Shown here piece after piece: positions 18,559 through 26,942 of a DNA stretch of 64,000 nt. Position 1 is the stretch's first letter, and each line of letters opens with the position of its first letter. Location: the NCBI GenBank assembly GCA_014238905.1, contig JABAAE010000001.1, forward strand, positions 1 to 64,000, written 5' to 3'. Under the pieces are notes generated by a model, which had not been told where the DNA came from, searched no databases, and was given only the letters and a program-made list of their open reading frames with translations. The translations under genes and the position numbers were made by a program. This DNA comes from Planctomycetota bacterium. Lineage in GTDB: Bacteria; Planctomycetota; Planctomycetia; Pirellulales; Pirellulaceae.

Positions 18559-20253
18559 ATGTCCGCGTTAAACGGAAAACCGGAAAATCCCGAATCTTCG
18601 GAACCAGAATCCGTCCAGAATGATTGGCAAGCGGACAGGCTGAACTACTTGCTGGTTTTCTGCTTGGCTTGGACTGTCCGATCGCTTCATATTTTCTCGC
18701 TTAGCCTCTCTCCTATTTTCTCCTATAAAATAGGAGACGCAGCAAAGTACGATTTATGGGCCAAGAGCCTTGCCGCGGGAAATTGGATCGGCGAAGGCGT
18801 TTTCTATCAGGCTCCGCTTTATCCCTATTTTTTGGGGTTAGTCTATTCGGTCTTCGGCCATGATCCGTTTACCGTTCGACAGGTGCAAGCTTGCCTCGGT
18901 GCTATCTCTTGCGTGATGATCATGAAAGCGGCATCCAACCTGTTTGGCAAACGGCCTGGGTTGGTCGCCGGACTGTTCCTTTCTTTCTATGCTCCCTCGA
19001 TTTTCTTGGAGGGGCTTATCCAAAAAAGCGTGTTGGACCTTTTCTTTTTATCGATGCTACTTTGGCTTTTCAGTGAATCACTTGCCTCCTCCAGGAAGCG
19101 GATTTGGTTGACGATGGGTCTCGCAACAGGAGCCCTTTGTCTGACTCGGGAAAATGCACTGGTCCTGGTACCCATTGTGATTTTTTGGGTTGCAGTTGGC
19201 CAGTGCCGGGCCCAAGCCAAAACGCATGTCATGCCCCGATTGAAATGCGGCTCGATGTTTATGCTCGGCCTGTTTTTGACGCTGGGTCCGGTGTCAGTAA
19301 GAAACTACTACGTTGGTGGGCAATTTCATTTGACCACCTCACAATTGGGACCAAACTTTTATATTGGCAACAACCCTCAGGCAGACGGGACCTACCGTCC
19401 CCTGTTACCCGGCCGGGGTGATGCAATGTTTGAACAAACCGATGCGGTAGCCTTGGCCGAAACCGAAACCGGACGTCGCCTGACACCCCGCGAAGTTTCC
19501 CGTTTTTATCTTCAGAAATCTGGGGAATATATATGGAATCAACCCTTCGCCTGGCTACGGTTGATGGGACTGAAAACAGCGTTGACCTTCAATGCAGCAG
19601 AAATCCTTGACACCGAAGACCAATACACGCTTGCTCGCTGGTCACCGATCCTCAGGATCAGCAACTATGTATTTCACTTTGGAACTCTGCTGCCCATCGC
19701 CATGATGGGGATCTATTTGACACGAACACGCTGGCGTTCTATCTGGGTTCTCTACCTGATGCTTCTAGCATTTGCCTTGACCGTCATTGTCTTTTTTGTT
19801 TTTGGTCGTTATCGATTCCCGTTAGCTCCCATTTTGATTTTATTTGCCGCACCCGCCATTGTGGATTTTTGGGACCGGGTGAATTCCTGGAAAAAAACCA
19901 ATAGCAAACTATCCCGCCCCTTGGTTGGTATGGCGACCACCTTTGCGTTTCTTTTTGTCGTCTGTAACCTGAGAATCATCTCGCCAACCAATGGGCAGGG
20001 CATCACCCTCAGTAATTACGGCGTCCAAGCATTGATTCGACATGATTTTGACAATGCCGAGGCTTTTCTCACCGCCGCAGTAAATAGCATTCCCGGGAGT
20101 GCACTGGCTCACAACAACCTGGCTGTCATGTACCGAGAAACCGGACGATTAGCCTTGGCCAGACACCACTTCGAATTGGCAATTGAACTGGAACCCACAG
20201 ACACAAAAATCCAGGCCAACCTCCAAAACCTCGTCGCGATGATTCCCAACTAA
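18559..20253 (+). CDS. GT39-type (ArnT/PMT-like) membrane glycosyltransferase with C-terminal TPR
   Basis: A 564-residue protein with about ten membrane helices. The first luminal loop has the acidic pattern IGDAAKYDLWAKSLA, followed by FYQAPLYPYFLGLVYSVFG, typical of the dolichyl/undecaprenyl-phosphate-sugar transferase family (PMT_2). After the last helix (about residue 465) the protein ends in about 70 residues resembling a TPR pair (ALAHNNLAVMYRETGRLALA). It would transfer a sugar from a lipid carrier to a target on the outer face of the inner membrane. Acceptor unknown. Confidence 0.85.
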   Translation: MSALNGKPENPESSEPESVQNDWQADRLNYLLVFCLAWTVRSLHIFSLSLSPIFSYKIGDAAKYDLWAKSLAAGNWIGEGVFYQAPLYPYFLGLVYSVFGHDPFTVRQVQACLGAISCVMIMKAASNLFGKRPGLVAGLFLSFYAPSIFLEGLIQKSVLDLFFLSMLLWLFSESLASSRKRIWLTMGLATGALCLTRENALVLVPIVIFWVAVGQCRAQAKTHVMPRLKCGSMFMLGLFLTLGPVSVRNYYVGGQFHLTTSQLGPNFYIGNNPQADGTYRPLLPGRGDAMFEQTDAVALAETETGRRLTPREVSRFYLQKSGEYIWNQPFAWLRLMGLKTALTFNAAEILDTEDQYTLARWSPILRISNYVFHFGTLLPIAMMGIYLTRTRWRSIWVLYLMLLAFALTVIVFFVFGRYRFPLAPILILFAAPAIVDFWDRVNSWKKTNSKLSRPLVGMATTFAFLFVVCNLRIISPTNGQGITLSNYGVQALIRHDFDNAEAFLTAAVNSIPGSALAHNNLAVMYRETGRLALARHHFELAIELEPTDTKIQANLQNLVAMIPN

Positions 20254-20481
20254 ACCGAGGACATCCAGAAGGCCGCTGGGCATCTGATAACCGATCACGG
20301 GTTTCCTGATCCATATCCGGTACGGCATTTGGAAATCGATTTCAAATGTCAAATTCAGACTTCACCAAACACTGGAGGACTCTTTCACGATTCCATCGAA
20401 ACTGTTGTTTTACGCTCCCCTCAAAACAAAGCCTCATGTGTACTCGGATGCTTCGCCGTGCAATCCCAGAGTCCATTCACA

Positions 20482-22182
20482 CTATTGAGTTTTCTGCTTG
20501 GTCTTTGGCCCCAACCCCAGAACGTTGACACCCTGTCGAAAGACAATATCTGTTGGAATCCCCTGCTTGTTGACGCGATCGAGATCTGCTCGCAGGACAT
20601 CGCCAACAAAGCCCATTTCCTCGGCAAAATCCGCTGCTGCCTTGTAGTCACCCTCACCCTGCAATTCCAGAATTTTCCGACTCAGAGCCTCGATAGCTAC
20701 CTTCATTTTTTTCATGTTGACCCGATACTGACCTTGCTCATTACGAGTAAACGCTTCGTATTCCTTGAAAAAATTGAATCGAATCATATTGGCCTTTCCA
20801 TGAGCGCTGCTGGCGCCAAAACGGACGCTACGAAAAATGCCGGCCATGAATGTCGTGTAATAATCCTCCAGGGTTCCAACAGCAAGATCGCCCGATTCAA
20901 GGAGTGTGGTCACCATGTAAACCCCCAATATGTCAGCCTTACCTTCTTCGAGAGCGCTGGCATTTTCTCGTAATGCCGCCCGCACCTTTCCCTTGCCGGT
21001 GATGGTCTCCTTGATCCCCAACCCATGGGCAACTTCATGAAACATCGTATTGCCGAAAAAAGCATCGAAAGTAATATGTTCTCGCTGCTCGGGAACAATC
21101 AATACCTCTGAAATAGGAAGTAAGATTTTGTCAAATTTGGCCCGCATTGCATTTTTTAACTGCAAACGGCGGGACCCTTTCTTTAATTGAACCTCTTCAT
21201 CGTTGGGTAGATTGATGGCAATCGTCTTGGATCCCGAGTTGCAATCTCCCGCGTAATAGATGACATCGTAAGCATTCAGATCGGAATTAACTCCTGGTTT
21301 TTCCTGTTTGTATTTTTCCGCAACAGGCAAACCCCGTTGTAAACTTGGGAGCATCGATGCGTACTTGGACAATCTCTTGCTCCATGACAGATCCTTGATC
21401 AAAACATAGGATTCGCAGGCGGTCTTGTAACCAAACAATTTATCTTCGTAGTTTTCGATCGGACCAATAACGCAATCAAGTCGATTGTTTTTCATTTCCA
21501 TCCAAAGATAATCGCTTGGTTGGTACTGGTTAGAGGTCAACGCATCTGCCCGCGCCTCCAGATAAGCTTTGAGCCCCGGGTCCTTTGCCAATGCTGCGGC
21601 GGCCTTCAATTTTTTTGCGGCGACACCAAATTCTCTGGAAAAATGCTCATGATAGGGAATCGCCTCCAGTACACGTTCGTTCTGCTTGCCCTTTTTCCAT
21701 CGGACCAAAGTATAGAGACCTTTCAATTCCGGATTCTTTTCTGCCTGTCGTTCAAACTCTGCTTTGGTCATGTCCTCAGGATAAAAATTCGCACCAGCAG
21801 GTTTTTCTCCATATCCTGAAATAAAAGGTCGATTATTTTGTAGCCTCTCCCAGGGACCGTAATTGATGGCAGCATGAGCCTGCAATCGCTTGGCAATCGA
21901 TGCAGACAAGCTATCGGGGATTTTCAGCTCATTACGTTTCCCAAATGCCTGGTACCAGAAAGCTCGATCCATTTGCTTCGCCGCGTCAATCAATAGCGGT
22001 ATCATCTTGCGATGATGATCTTCCAGTTGATCAAGATCGGCGGTCAGTTTGACAGTCGCGTACTTGGTCAGGCTCCCAATTTCATTGACCTCCTGTGCTC
22101 CGGTCAAGCTGCTCATTGCGAAAAGTGCACAACCGATGCTCCATTGAAACCGATAACGAAAACCGTCTGAAATGATCGACAT
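20482..22182 (-). CDS. Secreted zinc metallopeptidase related to dipeptidyl peptidase III (M49-like)
   Basis: A 566-residue exported protein. The start is set at 22182 (signal peptide WSIGCALFAMSSLTGA, AGGG upstream); the open frame extends 55 codons further without a plausible leader. The metal site is H382-E-x-x-H386 in FHEVAHGLG, with a third ligand region E412-E-G-K-A-D417. M49 enzymes have a one-residue-longer HELLGH motif and an EECRAE motif about 50 residues on; here the motif is plain HExxH and the spacing about 26. The family of bacterial DPP III-related proteins is the best fit. Substrates, probably short peptides, are inferred. Confidence 0.75.
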   Translation of the reverse strand: MSIISDGFRYRFQWSIGCALFAMSSLTGAQEVNEIGSLTKYATVKLTADLDQLEDHHRKMIPLLIDAAKQMDRAFWYQAFGKRNELKIPDSLSASIAKRLQAHAAINYGPWERLQNNRPFISGYGEKPAGANFYPEDMTKAEFERQAEKNPELKGLYTLVRWKKGKQNERVLEAIPYHEHFSREFGVAAKKLKAAAALAKDPGLKAYLEARADALTSNQYQPSDYLWMEMKNNRLDCVIGPIENYEDKLFGYKTACESYVLIKDLSWSKRLSKYASMLPSLQRGLPVAEKYKQEKPGVNSDLNAYDVIYYAGDCNSGSKTIAINLPNDEEVQLKKGSRRLQLKNAMRAKFDKILLPISEVLIVPEQREHITFDAFFGNTMFHEVAHGLGIKETITGKGKVRAALRENASALEEGKADILGVYMVTTLLESGDLAVGTLEDYYTTFMAGIFRSVRFGASSAHGKANMIRFNFFKEYEAFTRNEQGQYRVNMKKMKVAIEALSRKILELQGEGDYKAAADFAEEMGFVGDVLRADLDRVNKQGIPTDIVFRQGVNVLGLGPKTKQKTQ

Positions 22183-22489
22183 TTTGGATGAACCCTGAAA
22201 GATTGTTTGTTGCGCCATTTGATTTATCGAACCCCAGTTTATTTGAGGTCTTCCACCGAATATAGGCCGCCTGTCGAACTTCCTCCAAGCTATCCGCCAA
22301 CCAACTACTCGACATTCCGGAAAACGCCCGTAAAATCGACGATTCAATGACCACTATGTCCAATGCCGGCATCAGTCATTGAATTTTCAAGTTCGTGTCA
22401 ATGCTTCCTGTCATTTCAAGATTCCACTCAATCGTGAAATTTCCAGTGGTTTGGCCAACCAGATTTTTTGGTATTAACCGGGATCCCGA
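22183..22489. other. Divergent intergenic region before murB
   Basis: About 300 bp between the minus-strand peptidase and plus-strand murB. An in-frame upstream extension of the peptidase falls here but looks non-coding. No specific regulatory element was identified. Confidence 0.35.
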
Positions 22490-23368
22490 ATGTCCATTTT
22501 CGAAGGCCTACAGCACATCGTCCGCGTTGATGAACCTCTTGCCCCCCACAATACACTGCAAATGGGTGGCCCGGCAAAGTATTTCGCAGAACCTACTACG
22601 ATCGAAGAACTCCGAGGGATCGTATTAGAGTGTGACCGTCAACAGATCGGGATTCGGTTGCTCGGTTCTGGCACCAACGTATTAATCTCTGACGAAGGAT
22701 ATGATGGAATGGTCATCCATCTCTCGTCGGCAGAATTCTCAAAAGTGGTGGTGTTGCAAAACGGGTTGTGCTGCAGCGGGGGCTGTAAACTGGCCCATTT
22801 TGTTTCCACCGCGGTCCGGGAAGGATTCTCGGGGCCGGAAAATCTGGTTGGGATTCCTGGCACCGTTGGTGGCGCATTGCACGGCAACGCATCAGCCAAT
22901 GGAGGGGACATGGGACAGTGGACGCTTTCCGCGGAAGTCCTGACCCGCAGCGGAGAGATCATCAAGCGATCTGCCAGCGAAATGAACTTTGGTTATCGCC
23001 AAAGTAGTCTAAGTGAATTAGTCATTCTCACCGCTACATTTTCATTTGAATCGGCGGATCCCGTTGAGTTAACAAAAAGAATGCAAAAACTCTGGATATC
23101 CAAAAAGTCATCCTCCCCGGACATCGCCAGTCATTGTGCGTTTCTTTTCAAAGATCCAGGTGGAGTGACCGCTGCATCGTTGATCGAGGATGCCGGTTTA
23201 AAGCAGGCCCAAAACGGTTTATTGCGGCTAGATCGAAAAAACCCCAACTACCTGATCGCCAGCGACGGAGCGTCCAGTCATGACGCGGTATCGATGATTA
23301 ACGAAATCAAAGAGTCCGTTATGAAAAAACTGGGAGTTGAATTGGAAATTGGGATTGAGATTTGGTGA
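22490..23368 (+). CDS. murB: UDP-N-acetylenolpyruvoylglucosamine reductase (MurB), with altered active site
   Basis: A 292-residue cytoplasmic flavoenzyme of peptidoglycan precursor synthesis (UDP-GlcNAc-enolpyruvate to UDP-MurNAc with NADPH). The FAD site is clear: HNTLQMGGPAKYF, LLGSGTNVLISDEGYDG and GIPGTVGGALHGNASANGG. The substrate Tyr-Arg pair is present in FGYRQSSL. However, the segment that normally reads (C)GSxFKNP, supplying the catalytic Ser or Cys, reads CAFLFKDP. The C-terminal LEPEV-type motif reads LEIGI. Fold and length are normal, so it is a MurB homologue. Whether it is fully active is open. No other mur gene is nearby. Confidence 0.88.
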   Translation: MSIFEGLQHIVRVDEPLAPHNTLQMGGPAKYFAEPTTIEELRGIVLECDRQQIGIRLLGSGTNVLISDEGYDGMVIHLSSAEFSKVVVLQNGLCCSGGCKLAHFVSTAVREGFSGPENLVGIPGTVGGALHGNASANGGDMGQWTLSAEVLTRSGEIIKRSASEMNFGYRQSSLSELVILTATFSFESADPVELTKRMQKLWISKKSSSPDIASHCAFLFKDPGGVTAASLIEDAGLKQAQNGLLRLDRKNPNYLIASDGASSHDAVSMINEIKESVMKKLGVELEIGIEIW

Positions 23369-23487
23369 TGGGCAATCGGATTTAACAACCCCGCTTGTAC
23401 GCGTCATTTCCTCTGCTTGATCGCCCGCGGTCATTATCGGCATTCTAGTCAACTTGCGATCTCTCAGATTCTCTTGTGTTTACGCCG

Positions 23488-25188
23488 TTATTTCCCATTC
23501 TTTTTTTTGCGATTCTGTTTACTGTTTCTTTTTTTCTTGTTGGGTCGTTGCCCCCACGGCACAACATTATTTTCATCGGCCCAACGGGTATAAGCCTGCT
23601 TCATCGATGTCACGCGGGCAGGCTCTTGAGTAGCGAGATTCCTGGTCTCAGAACGGTCTCGGCCCAGGTGATACAATTCCCAGGATCCAGGGAATTTCGA
23701 AACCAGCTTCCATTCACCTTCACGAACGGCTCGGTGACCCTCATGCTCCCAGAACAGCATTCGTGGCGCTAGTTTCCTCCCCTCCAACACCGGCCGCAAA
23801 CTGGTTCCTTGCATGGGAAAAATCAGCTCCCCGTTTCGCCGAGAGGGATATCTTGCTCCCGCGAAGTCGACACAGGTTGCCATCAGGTCAACGACATGCC
23901 CAACCTCGCTGGTTAATTCGCCACCCGATTTAGGGACTATTTTTTTTGGCCAGTAGGCAACCAGCGGCGTTGCGATTCCACCTTCATGCACAAAATGCTT
24001 GTATTGACGAAATGGTGTATTGGATGCATTGGCCCAAGCTTCACCATATCGAATAAAAGACTTCGGACCACCGATTCTTTGTTCGGGATTGCTGGAGTTA
24101 TTCCCCAGCATTCCACCCTCCGCACAGCCACCATTGTCGGCAAGAAACAAAATCAGAGTGTTTTCCAGCTCGCCTCGGTTTTCGAGGGTTTGCATCAGCC
24201 GCCCGATCGCCCTGTCCATACGAAAAATCGTTGCCGCATAACAAGCCATGTATTCGACCAATTGATCCTGTTTCTTTTTTTCGAGGCTGCTCCATGAGGG
24301 AATCCCTTGCGTGGGGCTACTTAAATGAGTGTCCTGCGTGATCAACTCCCGTTCCCGCTGACCAAGCCAGCGGGCCTTCCTGATTGGTTCCCATCCATCT
24401 TGATAGAGTTGACGGAATCTCGCGATGTCAGCTTCGTCGGCTTGCAACGGCCAATGGGGTGCATTAAATGCCAAGTACCAGAAAAAAGGTTGGTCGCGTT
24501 GGCCTTTTCTTTGTTGCAAAACAGCCAGGCCTTTTTCCACCCAGGCATCGGTCGCATACCAATCTGGCTCACCACGAATCGGAGTATTATCTCCTGGATG
24601 GATCACTTTTTCATTTTCGACGATCTGTTTGGTTGGCCAATAATAGAATCCGCCGCCGGCGGGAACACTGTAGGAATAATCGAATCCACGCTCAACAGGC
24701 CACATCGAAGTCTCCTTGGCACCAACATGCCATTTCCCCGTGGTCATGGTGAAATAGCCAGATTCATTGAGGACTTCACCAATCGTCATACATTTTTGAT
24801 TTAAGAAGCCTCGATATCCAGGATATTCCTCACCCCAGTCGTTGGTCATCCAGCCGATCCCAGCTCGATGTGAATAAAGCCCCGTCAATAACGCGGCTCG
24901 GGTCGGGCAACAACGTCCGGTGTTATAAAATTGGGTAAATCGAAGGCCGTTGGCAGCCAAGTGATCAATATGGGGAGTCTCTATTTCACCTCCATAGCAC
25001 CCAATGTCCGACCAGCCCATGTCATCGACCATGATGAGGACAATATTAGGACGATCCTCTTTACCTAAAGGAATCGCCGATGCGGATTCATCTGCCAACC
25101 CTACCGTTGCTAATGTACCTATCGACAGGGTCACAATGCCGACTGCGATCAACCAACCTATCGTGAGATCATTTTTGGGGAGCTTCAT
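23488..25188 (-). CDS. Exported arylsulfatase-type sulfatase
   Basis: A 566-residue sulfatase that would hydrolyse sulfate esters, probably of algal polysaccharides, in the periplasm. The start at 25188 has a perfect AGGAGG at ideal spacing and gives a signal peptide (GWLIAVGIVTLSIGTLATVGLA). Metal site NIVLIMVDDMGW is followed by the formylglycine motif C93-C-P-T-R in GRCCPTRAALLTG. The C-terminus is a Lys/Arg-rich tail. Activation needs a formylglycine-generating enzyme, not found in the window. No glycoside hydrolase or transporter is adjacent, so the substrate is unknown. Confidence 0.93.
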   Translation of the reverse strand: MKLPKNDLTIGWLIAVGIVTLSIGTLATVGLADESASAIPLGKEDRPNIVLIMVDDMGWSDIGCYGGEIETPHIDHLAANGLRFTQFYNTGRCCPTRAALLTGLYSHRAGIGWMTNDWGEEYPGYRGFLNQKCMTIGEVLNESGYFTMTTGKWHVGAKETSMWPVERGFDYSYSVPAGGGFYYWPTKQIVENEKVIHPGDNTPIRGEPDWYATDAWVEKGLAVLQQRKGQRDQPFFWYLAFNAPHWPLQADEADIARFRQLYQDGWEPIRKARWLGQRERELITQDTHLSSPTQGIPSWSSLEKKKQDQLVEYMACYAATIFRMDRAIGRLMQTLENRGELENTLILFLADNGGCAEGGMLGNNSSNPEQRIGGPKSFIRYGEAWANASNTPFRQYKHFVHEGGIATPLVAYWPKKIVPKSGGELTSEVGHVVDLMATCVDFAGARYPSRRNGELIFPMQGTSLRPVLEGRKLAPRMLFWEHEGHRAVREGEWKLVSKFPGSWELYHLGRDRSETRNLATQEPARVTSMKQAYTRWADENNVVPWGQRPNKKKRNSKQNRKKKNGK

Positions 25189-25246
25189 ATATTCCTCCTG
25201 TTTATTCTGCCATCGTTGGCATGCTTCACATGCCAAACGGGAAAGT

Positions 25247-25822
25247 TCAAGACATATCATAGGCCCGCTCTAACCACTGCTTCAGCTCCGCATTCACCTC
25301 TTTTTTTTCCGTCAACTTTACTCGATGAGTCACCATTGCATTAAAACTACCGGACAATTCCAACCTTCCTACTGGTGGCACGTCTTTTAACAGGAGGCCA
25401 ATATCGACCCGGGTTCTGGTGCTAGGTTGGATGATGCCAAATTGCTTATGGCGACGAAAGCTGACGTAGTTTTTTTTTGGTGAAATCACCACGTCCTCAC
25501 CCAACGCCTGAGCCATCTTGATAACGGCCAGATAGATGGGTTTTAAACCCGCCTTGGGTCCTGCATACTGCTGGTCAAGCATCTTATCAGTGGCAGCTGA
25601 CGTTGGCTGATAAACCTCTTTGCCTCGCAAAGCAATTTGCGCGACCAAATTCGCAAAACCATGAGTCATGTCGTGCTCACTCTTGAGGAACTTGACGATT
25701 TCCCCATTCTTTTTCCGAGGTTGTTTGCCGACGATCCTAAGCCACTGATCCAGAGTCCTGCCGGTTTTATCCTTTAGGTTACTGATCATCGATCGGGCCA
25801 TCGACTCGGGTGATTGAGCCAT
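25247..25822 (-). CDS. DUF4287/DUF5655 domain protein
   Basis: A 191-residue cytoplasmic protein. The N-terminal ~70 residues match DUF4287 (LKDKTGRTLDQWLRIVG ... FLKSEHDMTHGFANLVA). The remaining ~110 residues match DUF5655, a putative transport or nucleotide-related domain of unknown role (YVSFRRHKQFGIIQPSTRTR). It lies 58 bp upstream of the sulfatase start on the same strand, though that gene has its own strong ribosome binding site. Function unknown. Confidence 0.82.
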   Translation of the reverse strand: MAQSPESMARSMISNLKDKTGRTLDQWLRIVGKQPRKKNGEIVKFLKSEHDMTHGFANLVAQIALRGKEVYQPTSAATDKMLDQQYAGPKAGLKPIYLAVIKMAQALGEDVVISPKKNYVSFRRHKQFGIIQPSTRTRVDIGLLLKDVPPVGRLELSGSFNAMVTHRVKLTEKKEVNAELKQWLERAYDMS

Positions 25823-26047
25823 TTCATCTCCGCATTCAATTTCAATAATCCGTCAGTTCAACGTTCAGGATACCCCAACAACAAGGTGAAATGTCAAGCT
25901 AACTGAATCGGCGGATTGTCTACCTACCGATGGGATGGCTTGATTGAGTAAGAAAAATGCCCAAGCCACGGGCACTTGAAGTCTTTCCTTGGTTTCGTCA
26001 GATGTTGACCGCCGTAATCCAGGCAGGCATCCGGCTGTCACCAACGG

Positions 26048-26752
26048 CTACCTGGTTTCAGCGGTCAGGATCCATGCTCGTGCACCGCCAGGCGAAAAAG
26101 CAGGAAATCCTTTTCCCGTTAGCGTCTGAAATCGCCGTGGCTCCACTGCGATCAACTTCCAGTCCGGTCTGGAAAATGCTTTCCGAATCTCGGCCTTGGA
26201 CAGTCTCGGTGGACCTACTTCCCCTGGTTCGTCATCACTGAAACAGAGTGAATAAAAACGACCGCCGGATCGCATAACAGATCGCAACCTAGTCAATAAA
26301 TCATCCCGTGATTGCCCTTTAAAAAAATGAAACAAACCACAATCAAGCACCAACCCAAAACACGTTTTCAGATCGTTGACCTTCATCACGTCCATCACTT
26401 GGAAGTCAATGTTCAGTGGCAACGCAGCAGCCACTGAGCCAAGTTCCTCTGGAGAGGACGCCTGGTCGCCGATGTACTGCTTGTCAAAAGTCTCATTGAA
26501 AAGATCCACTTTCGCTTTTGCCATATCGATGGCTACGGTGCTCCAATCAATCGCGACCACCTGATAACCACTTTTCGCCAACAGGATGGCATGTTCACCG
26601 CTTCCACATCCAATATCCAAGGCTGGTCCAACCACGGATTCCCCGGCGATCCACTCCCGGAGATCTGGCTGGGGTCCCGGAATATCCCACGGTGCAATGC
26701 CCTCGTAGGCCTTGTCCCAGGTTTCGACGTTCTGATGACCAGTATTTTTCAA
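26048..26752 (-). CDS. Class I SAM-dependent methyltransferase
   Basis: A 234-residue methyltransferase with SAM motif I ALDIGCGSGEHAILLAKSGY, motif II VVAIDWS and motif IV LVLDCGLFHFF. The N-terminal VETWDKAYEGIAPWDIPGPQP is like that of the thiopurine/tellurite-type methyltransferases. The substrate cannot be told. AAGGT precedes the ATG at good spacing. About 225 bp, without a recognisable feature, separate it from the DUF4287 gene. Confidence 0.88.
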   Translation of the reverse strand: MKNTGHQNVETWDKAYEGIAPWDIPGPQPDLREWIAGESVVGPALDIGCGSGEHAILLAKSGYQVVAIDWSTVAIDMAKAKVDLFNETFDKQYIGDQASSPEELGSVAAALPLNIDFQVMDVMKVNDLKTCFGLVLDCGLFHFFKGQSRDDLLTRLRSVMRSGGRFYSLCFSDDEPGEVGPPRLSKAEIRKAFSRPDWKLIAVEPRRFQTLTGKGFPAFSPGGARAWILTAETR

Positions 26753-26942
26753 TCTACCTTCGCTCTACAGGGCGCGATCTCCAAAGGGCAAGGGCGAAAA
26801 AGCCCGTCAAGCCGATATTATCCGCGGAAACCTGAAAAACACCAAATGCTGAAATGCGAATAATTTTTAATATGGGTGCAGGAAAGAAAAATGGGTTTCG
26901 ACTAAAATGAACTTTCCTTATTTCTTCCCGATCTAGATTCAG

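Noticed and set aside
20329..20973. 214-codon plus-strand frame
   Set aside because: It is antisense to the metallopeptidase gene over most of its length and has no domain.
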